Origin: Polyangium sp. 6x1 | Lineage (GTDB): Bacteria > Myxococcota_A > Polyangia > Polyangiales > Polyangiaceae | DNA length: 64,000 bases | Direction: 5' to 3' | Assembly: GCF_029946515.1 (NCBI RefSeq) | Contig: NZ_JARZHH010000001.1 | Span: 496,001 to 560,000 of the forward strand | Shown: positions 8,862-17,427 of the stretch, piece after piece | How positions within the stretch are numbered: position 1 is the first letter of the stretch | Layout of the letters: every line of letters begins with the position of its first letter | Notes under the pieces: generated by a model | Told to the model about the DNA's origin: nothing | Database searches by the model: none | The model's input: the letters and a program-made list of their open reading frames with translations, nothing else | Made by a program: the position numbers and the translations under genes

Positions 8862-9974
8862 ATGTTCGACTGGTTCCGCAAGCGTGGTGCCTCGAAGCCC
8901 GAGCTCATTCACCCGCCCTGGAGGGCGGGCCAGTACGTGACGTATTACATGGAGCGCGAGGATGGCTTCTGGCTTGGGCTCGGGCTCAGGCTCCTCGGAC
9001 AAACTGAGGACGGAGCCTGGATCATCCAGGGGGATTTCAAGGCCCGCGCAGGCGAGGGCACGGTCTGGTTCCGTTCGGACCCCGCTGCCCCGCCGGATGA
9101 GCCAGACCCCACGCCGGTCCGGCAGGAGTACGTTCGCGCGCCTCCGGAGCAGGTCGATCCCATGACGAGGATGCGCGAGGATCCCCTGATGACGTCCTCG
9201 CTGGCGATGAACCTCCTCTTTGTCCGACGATGGCCCTCCGCCGCGGAGAGCCTGCAAACGGAACCTCGCGCCGTGCATTATCCGTGCGAAATCGAGCGAG
9301 CGCACCTGCTCGTCACGGACGGTCCCGGCTACAAGAAACATCACGACATCCACCCGCGCGTCATGCTCACGGGCGTCGCGTGCCTGTCGGTCGATGGCCA
9401 CCGCAACCCGATCACGGTGACCTCGTTCGGCCTGAACGACCCGGAAGCCGACGGCCCGAGCTCGTACGACGATTTCATCGACCTTTCCCACCCGAAACGC
9501 GTCACGCACGACGGATTCGCGTTGACCTATCCGGCGACGTGGTTTCTGCGACAAGCGGATCAGGAAAGCGAGCAAAAATCCTCGGTGAAGGATTATTTCT
9601 CGCAGGTCGGCGGGATCTCCTGCGCGCTCACGCTCTCCGTGACCGTCAAAGAGGGCTCCGCCGAGGAAATCGCCCAGGAGCGAGACGCGGCCGTGGCGAA
9701 AATGAGCGCTCCGCTCGACGGCCCGATGGGCCTTCTCGTGCCGCGCCAACCCCTCCGGTTGCCAGGGAACGCGCAAGGCTTCATCAGCGATCTGAAAAAC
9801 CCCGGAATCAACGGCGCGGCGTACAGCGCGACGTATGTCTCCGACGACGGCCGCCGTTTTGCGCACGTGATCGCATTTCTGTGCGTCTCCAAAGAGAATC
9901 CACGCGCGAAGGCGACGCTCTCCGCGGTCGAGCAGACGGCACGGGAGATCCTCGAATCGTTCGCGTTCGTGTAG
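8862..9974 (+). CDS. Conserved hypothetical protein
   Basis: 370 residues. ATG 8862 is favoured over upstream in-frame codons because GAGGAGG lies at 8844-8850 and the 5' extension has no protein-like character. It starts MFDWFRKRG and has no signal peptide. Two parts are visible: an N-terminal beta-rich half (about 1-180) with PPWRAGQYVTYYMERE and WIIQGDFKARAGEGTVWFR, and a C-terminal domain (about 200-370) opening FALTYPATWFLRQ and ending REILESFAFV, whose pattern recalls PsbP/DcrB-like domains (tentative). It is probably cytoplasmic. The 156-bp gap to the divergent 8705 gene holds both promoters. I do not recognise a family with confidence. Confidence 0.78.
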   Translation: MFDWFRKRGASKPELIHPPWRAGQYVTYYMEREDGFWLGLGLRLLGQTEDGAWIIQGDFKARAGEGTVWFRSDPAAPPDEPDPTPVRQEYVRAPPEQVDPMTRMREDPLMTSSLAMNLLFVRRWPSAAESLQTEPRAVHYPCEIERAHLLVTDGPGYKKHHDIHPRVMLTGVACLSVDGHRNPITVTSFGLNDPEADGPSSYDDFIDLSHPKRVTHDGFALTYPATWFLRQADQESEQKSSVKDYFSQVGGISCALTLSVTVKEGSAEEIAQERDAAVAKMSAPLDGPMGLLVPRQPLRLPGNAQGFISDLKNPGINGAAYSATYVSDDGRRFAHVIAFLCVSKENPRAKATLSAVEQTAREILESFAFV

Positions 9975-9977
9975 ACC

Positions 9978-12365
9978 TCACTCCGGTCCGAGCCAGCGCT
10001 CCGCGTGATGCAAGAGCTTCGCGTGGTCCGGCACCGCGCGGAGGAAGCTCGTCCGGAAGCTCTCGTCCTCGATGCAAGACGCGCGGGCGAGCAGAGACCC
10101 GCGGGCCTCCGCGATCGCGCGTCGCGCGGCGACGTCGCGGCCGGCACGGGCGAGCGCAAAGGCATGGATGGTCCGCACGAAAGGCTCGAGCTCGCCCGGG
10201 GACTCGAGGGCTTTCACGAGATCGACGGCCTGCGCTGCGAGCTCGAGCGCGATCTCCGACAAACCACGCGCGAGGAGGTGCTCCGCCATCACGGCGAGAA
10301 TGGGGGCTCGAAGCCGCGGGTCCTCGCCCCTTTGATCCGCCTCCTTCGCCAGCGCGAGCGCTCGATCCGTCTCGCCTCGCGCGCCGCGGAGCCGCGCGAG
10401 GTGGAGCAACGAGAGGGCCACGCCCCGCGCATCCCCCAGGCTGCGACGCTCCTCGAGCACGGCCTCGATCTCGTCGATGGCCTCGGGGGCGCGCCCGAGG
10501 GCCGCGAGCGCGCGGGCGTGGTGGATCCTCGCCGTCGCGACGAAATGGAGCTTCATGGGCGCGGCCGTCGCGAGCGTCTCCTCGAACGCCGCCTCCGCGT
10601 GGCGGAATGCGCCGAGCCGGAGGAGCAACCCGCCCATCTCGGCGCGCGAGAGGCAAGCGCACCGCACGTCGCTGACCGACGTGAAATGTTCGGCAGCGAA
10701 ATGAAGGGAGCGGGCCGACGCGGCCAGGTCGCCATCGAGCTCCGCGATCGCGGAGGCCGCGACGGAGAGCCACGCGCGACAGGAGAGCCCCACGGAAAGC
10801 GCCTCCGCGCGCCGCGACGCATCTCGAAAGAGCCGCCGCGCGAGCTGCGAGCGCCCGACACGCGCGAATTGCGCGGCGAGGCGGCAGGCCGAGACGATGG
10901 GAAATTCACTCGGCTCGGCCTCCCTGCCCGCGGCGCGTTCGAGCTCCGTCGTCGCCTCCGAAAGCCGCTCCTCCCGGCCGAGCTCGCCGCTCGCGAGGAC
11001 GACCTGACCAAACGCCGCATGCCACGCCGCGCCGCCCCGCGTCGCCCGGCGGAGCGCCCGCTCGGCATAATCGAGCGCCTTTTTCTGCTGGCCGAGCCAA
11101 TGGCTCGCGATGGCCGCGATGAGCAGCGCGCTGCCGACCTTGGGGCTGCCCTCATCGAGCGCGCCGAGCGCGAGCGTGGCCCAGCGGAGCGCGTCCCCGA
11201 GGGCATTGACGCCGAGGGCGCGGGCCGCGTTTTCCACGAGATCGAGGCCCCGCGGTCCATGGTCCGGCGTCTCGTCTTGCCACTCCCATTCGGGCTTTTC
11301 GGGCGGCCTCTCGCGCTGCTGCGTCGGTTCGTCGTCCTCGATGGACATCGCCTCGGGCGAGGCCTCGCGGCGAATCGTGGGCGGGTCGAAGTCCCCGACG
11401 AGCTCGTGGATGATCACGTTGTCCCGAGGGATCGCCACGCCTGCGGGCGCGCTGGCGGCCACCGTCGGCTCTGCGGCGAGAGATGCGTGCCTGAGGAGGA
11501 GCTCGGCCCTCGCGAGCTCGGCGCGCATCGTCTCCATGTCCGGCGTGCGCGCTGTCGGATCGAGCGTGAGCGCCCGGTGAATGGCCGTGGCGAGGGGCGA
11601 CGTGACGTTCGGCGCGAGCGATTCGATCCGCGGCGGCGTGGCGGTGAGGATCTTGTAGATGACCGCCTCCGTGGAATGTCCCTCGAAGGGCAAGGCGCCT
11701 GCGAGGAGCTCGTAGAGCACGACGCCGAGCGCCCAGACGTCGCTCTGCGCATCGACGGGATCGCCGCCGGCTTGCTCGGGCGACATGTAATGCGGGGTGC
11801 CCATGAGCACCCCCGCGCCCGTGAGCATCTCGGCGTCGTTCACCTTGGCCACGCCGAAATCGATGATCTTGGGCACGAGCTCGCCGTTCGGCGCGTGGCA
11901 GAGCACGATGTTCTCCGGCTTCACGTCCCGGTGGACGATCCCGCACGCATGCGCGGCCGCGAGGCCCCCGGCAATGGGCACGACGATCGCGAGCGCCTCC
12001 TCGGGCGAGAGCGGTCCGTTTTTCTGGGCGTGCTCCCGGAGCGTGCGACCGGAGAGGAGCTCGTGGACGATGTAAAACGACCCGTCGCGGCGCCGCCCGA
12101 CCTCGTGCACCGTGACCACGTTGGGATGCTGGATTCGCGCGGCGGCCTGCGCTTCGCGCCGAAATCGCGCGACGAGCTCGGGGAGCCGACCGAGGTGCGG
12201 GTGCATGAGCTTCACCGCCACCTTGCGCTCGACGAAGAGGTCCCAGGCCTCGAACACGCTGCCCATCGCGCCGGAGGCGACGCGCTGCCGGAGCGCGAAT
12301 TTGCCGGCGATGACGATTCCCGGCGAGAAAGGATGAAGGTCCGCCGTCTCCGCGGTGTCCTTCAT
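9978..12365 (-). CDS. Soluble Ser/Thr protein kinase with C-terminal helical (TPR-like) repeats
   Basis: 795 residues from ATG 12365 (MKDTAETADL). An in-frame ATG at 12410 would overlap the preceding Sel1 gene by 14 nt; neither start has a clear ribosome-binding site. The kinase domain (about 20-290) carries ASGAMGSVFEAWD, Lys52 (VAVKLM), HRDVKPENIVL (catalytic Asp147), DFGVAKVND (169-171) and MSPEQAGGD. A linker of about 100 residues follows, then about 400 residues of Ala/Leu/Arg-rich helices (HWLGQQKKALDYAERALRR, AIDEIEAVLEERRSLGD), a TPR-like solenoid. No transmembrane segment is seen. Myxobacterial kinases of this build are thought to recruit partners through the solenoid. It lies 31 nt downstream of the Sel1 lipoprotein gene, so the two are likely cotranscribed. 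Confidence 0.9.
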   Translation of the reverse strand: MKDTAETADLHPFSPGIVIAGKFALRQRVASGAMGSVFEAWDLFVERKVAVKLMHPHLGRLPELVARFRREAQAAARIQHPNVVTVHEVGRRRDGSFYIVHELLSGRTLREHAQKNGPLSPEEALAIVVPIAGGLAAAHACGIVHRDVKPENIVLCHAPNGELVPKIIDFGVAKVNDAEMLTGAGVLMGTPHYMSPEQAGGDPVDAQSDVWALGVVLYELLAGALPFEGHSTEAVIYKILTATPPRIESLAPNVTSPLATAIHRALTLDPTARTPDMETMRAELARAELLLRHASLAAEPTVAASAPAGVAIPRDNVIIHELVGDFDPPTIRREASPEAMSIEDDEPTQQRERPPEKPEWEWQDETPDHGPRGLDLVENAARALGVNALGDALRWATLALGALDEGSPKVGSALLIAAIASHWLGQQKKALDYAERALRRATRGGAAWHAAFGQVVLASGELGREERLSEATTELERAAGREAEPSEFPIVSACRLAAQFARVGRSQLARRLFRDASRRAEALSVGLSCRAWLSVAASAIAELDGDLAASARSLHFAAEHFTSVSDVRCACLSRAEMGGLLLRLGAFRHAEAAFEETLATAAPMKLHFVATARIHHARALAALGRAPEAIDEIEAVLEERRSLGDARGVALSLLHLARLRGARGETDRALALAKEADQRGEDPRLRAPILAVMAEHLLARGLSEIALELAAQAVDLVKALESPGELEPFVRTIHAFALARAGRDVAARRAIAEARGSLLARASCIEDESFRTSFLRAVPDHAKLLHHAERWLGPE

Positions 12366-12396
12366 GTCGTCGTTTCCCGGCGGCGCTTCGCGCGAT

Positions 12397-13095
12397 TTAC
12401 CTCGATCCATGCCCTTGCCCCACCCCGAGTTTGTCGCGCTCCGTGCACGCCTCCTCGTCGCCTTCCTGGCAGCCGCGGTCGTACAGCTTGCGCGCCTTCT
12501 CCGGATCCCGCGTGACCCTGTCCCCCGCCGCGAACGCCTTCGCCGCCGTCTGGCAGCCTTGCGACGCGCCGAGGGCGCACGCGCTCTCGTAATAACGGAT
12601 CGCCGCCGGCCCATCCGCCGCGACGTCGCGCCCCGCCTCGTACGCCATGGCCACGTGCAGGCACGCGGTGCTCACCTCGCCCTCGCAGGCTTTCTTGTAA
12701 AGCTCCATCGCGCGCACCACATCGCGCGTCGCCCCCATTCCCTGCATGTACATCACCCCGAGGCCGTTGCAGCTCGCCGCATACCCGCCCTGACACCCCT
12801 TCTCGAAGGCCGCGAACGCGCGCTTGTTGTTCTCCCCCGCCTTGTCCTTCGGCGTCATCAGGGCGAGCCCGAGCGCATGGCAGCTCGCGAGGTCGTTTTT
12901 CGCGCACCTTTCTTCGTGCGAGGTGATCTTCTCGGAATCCTGGCCATTGCCGGCGCCGTGGATGATCACCATGCGGCCCTTGTCCGGAGCCGCGTCGGGC
13001 GCGGGGGGCGGAGGCGTGGACGGCGGGGAAGGAGCCGCCCCACAGCCGGTCAGCAGGCCCGTCACGGAGAACAAAAGCAGGACGCGCAGGGTCAC
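12397..13095 (-). CDS. Sel1-repeat lipoprotein
   Basis: 232 residues beginning at GTG 13095. The signal sequence ends TGLLTGC (Cys 18), a Pro/Ala spacer runs to about 38, and Sel1/Hcp-type repeats follow from about residue 60 to 220. Each is 36-40 residues with a paired-Cys pattern (AASCNGLGVMYMQG, STACLHVAMAYEAG, SQGCQTAAKAFAAG, EEACTERD) typical of disulfide-braced HcpA-like repeats. Such proteins are periplasmic or surface scaffolds. The last codons overlap the alternative start of the downstream kinase gene, suggesting that kinase and Sel1 protein form a two-gene unit; whether the Sel1 protein informs the kinase is speculative because the kinase has no visible membrane segment. Confidence 0.87.
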   Translation of the reverse strand: MTLRVLLLFSVTGLLTGCGAAPSPPSTPPPPAPDAAPDKGRMVIIHGAGNGQDSEKITSHEERCAKNDLASCHALGLALMTPKDKAGENNKRAFAAFEKGCQGGYAASCNGLGVMYMQGMGATRDVVRAMELYKKACEGEVSTACLHVAMAYEAGRDVAADGPAAIRYYESACALGASQGCQTAAKAFAAGDRVTRDPEKARKLYDRGCQEGDEEACTERDKLGVGQGHGSR

Positions 13096-13155
13096 AGGGG
13101 TGAATCTACCAAGGCCCGGACCGCGGGGAAAGAGGCGCCCGCAGGAGGCAGGGCA

Positions 13156-13773
13156 TCACATTTTCGGGCGAAACTTCTGCACGCGTCGCCCCACCTGCTC
13201 GACCACGTACACGCTGCCGTCCGGCCCGACGGTGATATCGTGTCCCGTGTCGAACTGCCCCTCCTCGTGGCCGAAGCGGCCCCAGTTCGTGATCACCTTG
13301 CCGTCACGATCGAGCTCGAGCGCGCGCCCCGACGGCGCCTCTTCGAGCTGGTCGCCGCCGTCGATCACGAAGACGTGCCCGTTCGGGGCCACCTCGACGC
13401 CCCACGGCCGTCCGATCTCGGGCCCGCTCCAGACGTCGAGCAGCGTGCCTTCGAGGTCGAAGATCTGCAGCCGCGCATTGCCGCGATCCGCGACGTAGAG
13501 CCGATCCTTTCCGTCGGACGCGATGCCGTGCGGGATGTCGAAATGCCCCGGCTCGCCGCCCGGATCCCCCCACGCGTCGAGGAACATGCCGTGCACGTCG
13601 AACCGCGCCACGCGGGTGTTCTCGTACCCATCCGAAACGTAAAGCTCGCCGTTCGGCGCGAGAAACACGTCGGTGGGTTTGCCGAACTCGTCGGGCGGGG
13701 CGCCGCACGCGACGAGCAGCGCCGGCAGGAGCACGCAAAACCAAGGGCGCACGGAGCGCTCGCGGGGCCTCAT
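13156..13773 (-). CDS. Lipoprotein carrying the C-terminal four blades of a PAL-like NHL propeller
   Basis: 205 residues. ATG 13773 gives a lipoprotein signal (RPWFCVLLPALLVAC, Cys 23) directly followed by GAPPDEFGKPTDVFLAPNG. Four NHL-type blades follow: PTDVFLAPNGELYVSDGYEN, PHGIASDGKDRLYVADRGNA, PWGVEVAPNGHVFVIDGGDQ and GHDITVGPDGSVYVVEQVG. In peptidyl-alpha-hydroxyglycine alpha-amidating lyase (PAL) relatives this segment directly continues the blades found in the upstream gene (13770-14231). The two genes overlap by 4 nt (ATGA), so translation is coupled. Each product has its own lipid signal, and together they supply six blades. Catalytic competence as a lyase is not established; the fold assignment is strong. 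Confidence 0.85.
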   Translation of the reverse strand: MRPRERSVRPWFCVLLPALLVACGAPPDEFGKPTDVFLAPNGELYVSDGYENTRVARFDVHGMFLDAWGDPGGEPGHFDIPHGIASDGKDRLYVADRGNARLQIFDLEGTLLDVWSGPEIGRPWGVEVAPNGHVFVIDGGDQLEEAPSGRALELDRDGKVITNWGRFGHEEGQFDTGHDITVGPDGSVYVVEQVGRRVQKFRPKM

Positions 13774-14231
13774 TCGTGCCCCCTTCCGATGGTCTGGAGG
13801 AGCGCGCCGTCGTGGGTGAACTCGAGGATCTGATCGAGGCCGACGTCGGTCACCCAGACGTGATCGTTCTTGTCCACGCCGAGCCCGTGCGGCACGAGGA
13901 AGACGTTTTCCCCCCACGAGGCGAGCACCTCGCCCGAATCGGCCTCGACCATCCAGATCGTGGGTTTGTCGATGATCTCTTCGTTGCCCCAGCCCCGATC
14001 CGCGCGATGGAAGACGAAGACGTGGTTGTGCGAGTCCACGCCGATCCCGACGGCCTCGCCGAGGGTCTGTCCGGCCGGCGGCTTCAGCCATTGCGGCACG
14101 ACCTCGTACGCCGCCGCGGGGGCGGCCGTGGAGCGCGGGGTGGGCTCGTCCGCGCAGCCCGCGCCGAACGCGAGGCTCCCGACGAGCCCGACGAAGGCGA
14201 AGGCGCGCGGCTTTCCGTGCAAGTGTTTCAT
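13770..14231 (-). CDS. Lipoprotein carrying the N-terminal two blades of a PAL-like NHL propeller
   Basis: 153 residues. ATG 14231 is fixed by GGAGGAGG seven to eight bases upstream. The signal MKHLHGKPRAFAFVGLVGSL ends at FGAGC (Cys 26). The mature part begins YEVVPQWLKPPAGQTLGEAV, as in PAL-family propellers, then one blade with GIGVDSHNHVFVFHRADRGW and a second with PHGLGVDKNDHVWVTDVGLD. It stops after LLQTIGRGHE, exactly where an intact homologue would run into the next blade; that blade is encoded by the overlapping downstream gene. The protein alone cannot close a propeller, so assembly with the neighbour is likely (inference). The promoter lies in the divergent gap to 14368. Confidence 0.82.
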   Translation of the reverse strand: MKHLHGKPRAFAFVGLVGSLAFGAGCADEPTPRSTAAPAAAYEVVPQWLKPPAGQTLGEAVGIGVDSHNHVFVFHRADRGWGNEEIIDKPTIWMVEADSGEVLASWGENVFLVPHGLGVDKNDHVWVTDVGLDQILEFTHDGALLQTIGRGHE

Positions 14232-14367
14232 GAACGAACGACCTCCTCCGGGTAGCTGACCAGACCCGCGTGGCCAGGGCCATCTCCCGCTTGTGAACCG
14301 CGCGCTTCCCCGGTACGCTCTCCGGCGTCCGCGCCGCCTGCGTGGCCTGGACCGAGGAGGCTTTCGC

Positions 14368-14973
14368 GTGTTCTGTCCGACCTGTGGTACGCCGAACGAC
14401 GACGGCGCGCCCGCGTGCATCAAGTGCGGCAATCGCCTTGCTCCGCCCCCGGGATGGGGCGCGCCGCAAGGGTATCCCGGCGCGCAGCAGGGGTATCCCG
14501 GCGCGCAGCAGGGGTATCCCGGCGCGCAGCAACAAGGATGGGGAGCACCACCGCAGCAGCAGCAGCAGCAGGGATGGGGGCCTCCGCAAGGGTTCGGCAA
14601 CTACGTCGTCCCGGCCCAGTTCGGCATGGCGCCCGTGGGGTACGGCGGGGCGGTCGGCCCGAAGGGCACGACGCGCGACCCGACGATGGTCCTCATTTTC
14701 AGCTTCTTTTGCTTCTACGGCATCTACGTCGCGTGGGCCATGCTGAGCGAGCTGCAGGCCTACACGCAGGACGAGAACTTCAAGCCGTGGAAGATCTTCA
14801 TTCCTATCTACCAGCTCTGGTTCTGGCACAGCGAGGTGCCGGATCAGGTGAGCAAGGCCAAACGAATGGCGGGTTGCCCGAACCCGTACGCGAACGGGTT
14901 TTACGAGCACGCCAACGTGGCCCTGTACTCCCTCGCCAAGGACCTGAACGAGGTCTGGAAGTGTAGCCCTTAA
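14368..14973 (+). CDS. Zinc-ribbon membrane protein with Gln/Pro/Gly/Tyr repeats
   Basis: 201 residues. GTG 14368 has GAGGAGG at 14354-14360, while upstream codons are Arg-rich and unlikely to be translated. It opens with a zinc ribbon (FCPTCGTPNDDGAPACIKCG). Three perfect GYPGAQQ repeats (encoded by a 21-bp DNA repeat) and a QQQQQ run form a flexible linker to about residue 80. A membrane domain follows with one or two hydrophobic segments (TMVLIFSFFCFYGIYVAWAM, IPIYQLWFW) and a helical end resembling DUF4234-type domains. Its 3' end converges on the AAA+ gene, with both stops sharing TTAA at 14970-14973. The role is unknown; zinc ribbons of this kind often act as binding platforms. Confidence 0.8.
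   Translation: MFCPTCGTPNDDGAPACIKCGNRLAPPPGWGAPQGYPGAQQGYPGAQQGYPGAQQQGWGAPPQQQQQQGWGPPQGFGNYVVPAQFGMAPVGYGGAVGPKGTTRDPTMVLIFSFFCFYGIYVAWAMLSELQAYTQDENFKPWKIFIPIYQLWFWHSEVPDQVSKAKRMAGCPNPYANGFYEHANVALYSLAKDLNEVWKCSP
14470..14531 (+). repeat. Three 21-bp repeats coding GYPGAQQ
   Basis: The unit GGGTATCCCGGCGCGCAGCAG repeats three times almost perfectly (the last copy is one base shorter before the frame changes to AACAAG). It encodes GYPGAQQ in the zinc-ribbon membrane protein. CAG runs follow and code QQQQQ. Confidence 0.85.
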
Positions 14974-16208
14974 GGCTCGCTACGCTGCGGCGGAGACGGC
15001 GACGCCGCGGCCGTGCGGCGCTGCGCGAGGAGCGAATCGAGCTCGCTGCGGAGGAGCTCGGGCATGGGGTGGCGGTGTGGCTCGGCCACCCATCGGACCA
15101 TCGCGCTGACGATGAGCTCCTGCAGGAACGCAAACGACAGATCCCCCGTGCGCTCCACGAGATCGGCGATGATCGCGGCGTCGAGGCGCAGATCGGCCTC
15201 GAGTCGCTCGTTCCACCGCTCGAAATAACGGCGTCGCTCGGCCGGCGCCGGAGATTCGAAGCGATAGACGCGATCGAAGCGGCTCGGACGGTCGACGAGG
15301 GCCGGGTCGAGTTGCTCGGGGTGATTGCTCGTCGCGAGCGTCAAGATCCCGGTATCGCCGCCGAGGCCGTCGAGCTCGTTGAGCAGCGCGGACAGGGCCG
15401 TGCCGCGGACGAGGACGTCGAGATCCTCGAGCACGAGCGCGCATGGCGCGGCCCGCTTGGCCTTGGAGAACACGCTCGCGACGTTCTGCTCGACCTCGCC
15501 ATACCGTGACTGGAAGCTCCGGACGACGAGGCAAGGCAGCCCGAGCTCGCGCAAGAGCACGCGGATGCAAGCCGTTTTTCCGTTTCCAGGGGGCCCGGCG
15601 AAGAGCAACCCTCGCTTGTACGCGAGGCCGTATTTCGCATAGGTCTCGCGGCTCGAGACGAAATGGCGTGCGTCGCCGAGGATGCGTTCGAAAAACCCCG
15701 GCGCGAAGACGAGGTCCTCGGCGCGGGCGTGCTGGATCGCCGCGAAACCGGACCGATCCCGGCTCCAGCACCCGTTCGAGAACACGAGCATCGCGTCCGG
15801 GGGGAGCGCGCAGAAATCGGCCAGGGCCGTCGCGAACGCGCGCGCCGTGTCGATGTGCTCCGCCACGATGAAATGAGATACCTCGCGAGAATATCCGTGC
15901 GAATAGGACAATTTGACCACTTCGAGCGCGTGCCCCTCCCAGGTGACCCGGAGCCATGAGGTCCCCTGCTCGTGCTCGAGCCGGCCGCGCTTGGCCCAGT
16001 GCAGGCCGATGTCGTTGTGGATGTCCTCGCGATACGTCGCCTCGCAGCGCCCGGCGCGCGCGAAGGAAAGGACGTCGATCTCGTCGCCCGGCAATTCCAG
16101 GACGACGCGCGGCCTCGCCCAGGCTTCGAGCTCTCGCCCCAGATGATAACCGGTCGCGTTGGAACGAAGCTCGAGCGCGCGCTGCAAGAATATCGGATCC
16201 AGATCCAA
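14970..16208 (-). CDS. AAA+ ATPase (BCS1/CDC48-like single AAA module)
   Basis: 412 residues from TTG 16208, chosen because AAGGAGGA sits just upstream (16214-16221). An N-terminal domain of about 165 residues of no recognised family is followed by an AAA+ core: Walker A GPPGNGKT (205-212), Walker B CALVLEDLD (257-264), sensor 1 LATSNHPE, the arginine-finger region DRPSRFDR (307-313), and a helical lid to about 390. The layout resembles stand-alone ATPases that remodel proteins or nucleoprotein complexes, with the N-domain choosing the substrate. No protease, nuclease or membrane helix is attached, so the role is open. It stands alone, divergent from the GST gene with 131 bases between starts. 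Confidence 0.88.
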   Translation of the reverse strand: MDLDPIFLQRALELRSNATGYHLGRELEAWARPRVVLELPGDEIDVLSFARAGRCEATYREDIHNDIGLHWAKRGRLEHEQGTSWLRVTWEGHALEVVKLSYSHGYSREVSHFIVAEHIDTARAFATALADFCALPPDAMLVFSNGCWSRDRSGFAAIQHARAEDLVFAPGFFERILGDARHFVSSRETYAKYGLAYKRGLLFAGPPGNGKTACIRVLLRELGLPCLVVRSFQSRYGEVEQNVASVFSKAKRAAPCALVLEDLDVLVRGTALSALLNELDGLGGDTGILTLATSNHPEQLDPALVDRPSRFDRVYRFESPAPAERRRYFERWNERLEADLRLDAAIIADLVERTGDLSFAFLQELIVSAMVRWVAEPHRHPMPELLRSELDSLLAQRRTAAASPSPPQRSEP

Positions 16209-16339
16209 AGGGGTCCTCCTTCCCTCCCGCGGGAGCGAGTCGCGAGCATGTGTCGCGCGCGAGCAAGGTCAAGGCACTGCGCACGCTCTCGCCGCTTGCC
16301 GCGCTTGCATCGCTCGACAAACCGCGCGACAACGCGCCC

Positions 16340-16963
16340 ATGCTGACGATTCACGGATGCAAGGGTTGTGGCTCGGTGGTGATCGAGGCCGCGTGTGAGC
16401 TCCTCGGAGAAACCTATGAGCGCCGGGAGGTCGAGCCCTGGACGCCCGGCCCTGCGCTCGACGAGCTGCGCGCGCTGAACCCCCTCGCGCAAGTGCCGAC
16501 CGTCGTGCTCTCGGACGGCACGGTCCTCACCGAGAGCGCGGCCATCCTCCTCTGGCTGCTCGAACGACACCCGCAAACGAACCTCGCCCCGCCGCCCGGT
16601 GACCCGAAGAGGCCGGTGTTTCTGCGCTGGCTCGTCTATTTCGTGTCGAGCATCTATCCCATGTACACCGTCGGCGATTTCCCCGCGCGGTGGGTGAAGG
16701 ACGAGGGCGCGCAAAAGGAGCTCAAGGCGGCGACGGTGCAGCGGACGCTCGATTGCTGGCGCGTCATCGAGCAGGGGATCTCGCCCGGGACCTATTTGCT
16801 GGGCGAGTCGATGACGATCCTCGACGTGTACGCGGCGATGATCTCCCGCTGGCGCCCCGGGCGCGAAAAGATCCGCGAGGTCGCGCCTCGCTGCATCGCC
16901 GCCGCGGAGCGTGCCGAGACGCACCCGATCGTGGCGAAGGTCTTCACGCAATTCCCGACGTGA
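16340..16963 (+). CDS. Glutathione S-transferase family protein
   Basis: 207 residues from ATG 16340; the longer open frame upstream overlaps the divergent AAA+ start and is not protein-like. The N-terminal thioredoxin-like half (1-80) has MLTIHGCKGCGSVVIEAACE, the cis-Pro motif NPLAQVPTVVLSDG and the glutathione-anchoring TESAAIL. The all-helical C-terminal half contains the conserved N-capping region LGESMTILDVYAAMISRW. The CKGC near the N-terminus suggests a Cys-type or thiol-active member rather than Tyr/Ser-type. Expected chemistry is glutathione-dependent conjugation or thiol reduction in the cytoplasm; the substrate is unknown. Weak ribosome-binding site. Confidence 0.88.
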   Translation: MLTIHGCKGCGSVVIEAACELLGETYERREVEPWTPGPALDELRALNPLAQVPTVVLSDGTVLTESAAILLWLLERHPQTNLAPPPGDPKRPVFLRWLVYFVSSIYPMYTVGDFPARWVKDEGAQKELKAATVQRTLDCWRVIEQGISPGTYLLGESMTILDVYAAMISRWRPGREKIREVAPRCIAAAERAETHPIVAKVFTQFPT

Positions 16964-17022
16964 GCAGCGAGCGCCTTGCGGACGGCGGCGGCGGGCCCCA
17001 GTCGATACGCGGAGGCCGCCCC

Positions 17023-17316
17023 ATGCCCGAGAAAAAGACCATCGAGCGAGCCCGGCAAGATCAGCGCGAGGGGAAAGCTCCCACGACGCAGGCCGGCGAG
17101 TTCGTCCGCGAGGAGATCGAGCACGTCAAGGAGGGCAAACACGGGGTGAAGAACCCCCGGCAGGCCATTGCGATCGGCCTCTCCAAGGCGCGCCGCGCCG
17201 GCGTGGCCGTACCGCCGCCCGCGCCGGGCGAAGCCAAGGAGCGGACGCGGCGGAAAGCAAAACGGGATCTCGAAAAAGGAAAGAAGGAGGGGCCGCTCCG
17301 CAAGAAGGCGGCTTGA
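17023..17316 (+). CDS. DUF6496 domain protein, Lys-rich
   Basis: 97 residues, ATG 17023 with GGAGG at 17011-17015. The core EFVREEIEHVKEGKHGVKNPRQAIAIGLSKARRAGV matches DUF6496, small basic proteins found in many bacteria. The C-terminal third is very basic (RTRRKAKRDLEKGKKEG, ending KKAA), so nucleic-acid association is plausible but not shown. No signal or membrane segment. It starts 59 bases after the GST stop on the same strand. Confidence 0.82.
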   Translation: MPEKKTIERARQDQREGKAPTTQAGEFVREEIEHVKEGKHGVKNPRQAIAIGLSKARRAGVAVPPPAPGEAKERTRRKAKRDLEKGKKEGPLRKKAA

Positions 17317-17427
17317 GGATCACGCGCTCGGCGCTCGCTTCGCCGTCGCGTGGCACGGCGAGGTCGATTTTTCTCGGCGCCGCCGGGCGCATGGTAACCT
17401 CGGGATGAGAGTCCGCGGGGTGAAGCG

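Noticed and set aside
13765-13775. Split propeller as a sequencing frameshift
   Set aside because: Each half has its own signal peptide, lipobox and (for the first) a strong ribosome-binding site, which a single indel would not create; raw-read checking is still suggested.
14970-16208. AAA+ ATPase as part of a phage-defence island
   Set aside because: No nuclease, reverse transcriptase, toxin or other defence gene adjoins; neighbours are GST and DUF6496 proteins.
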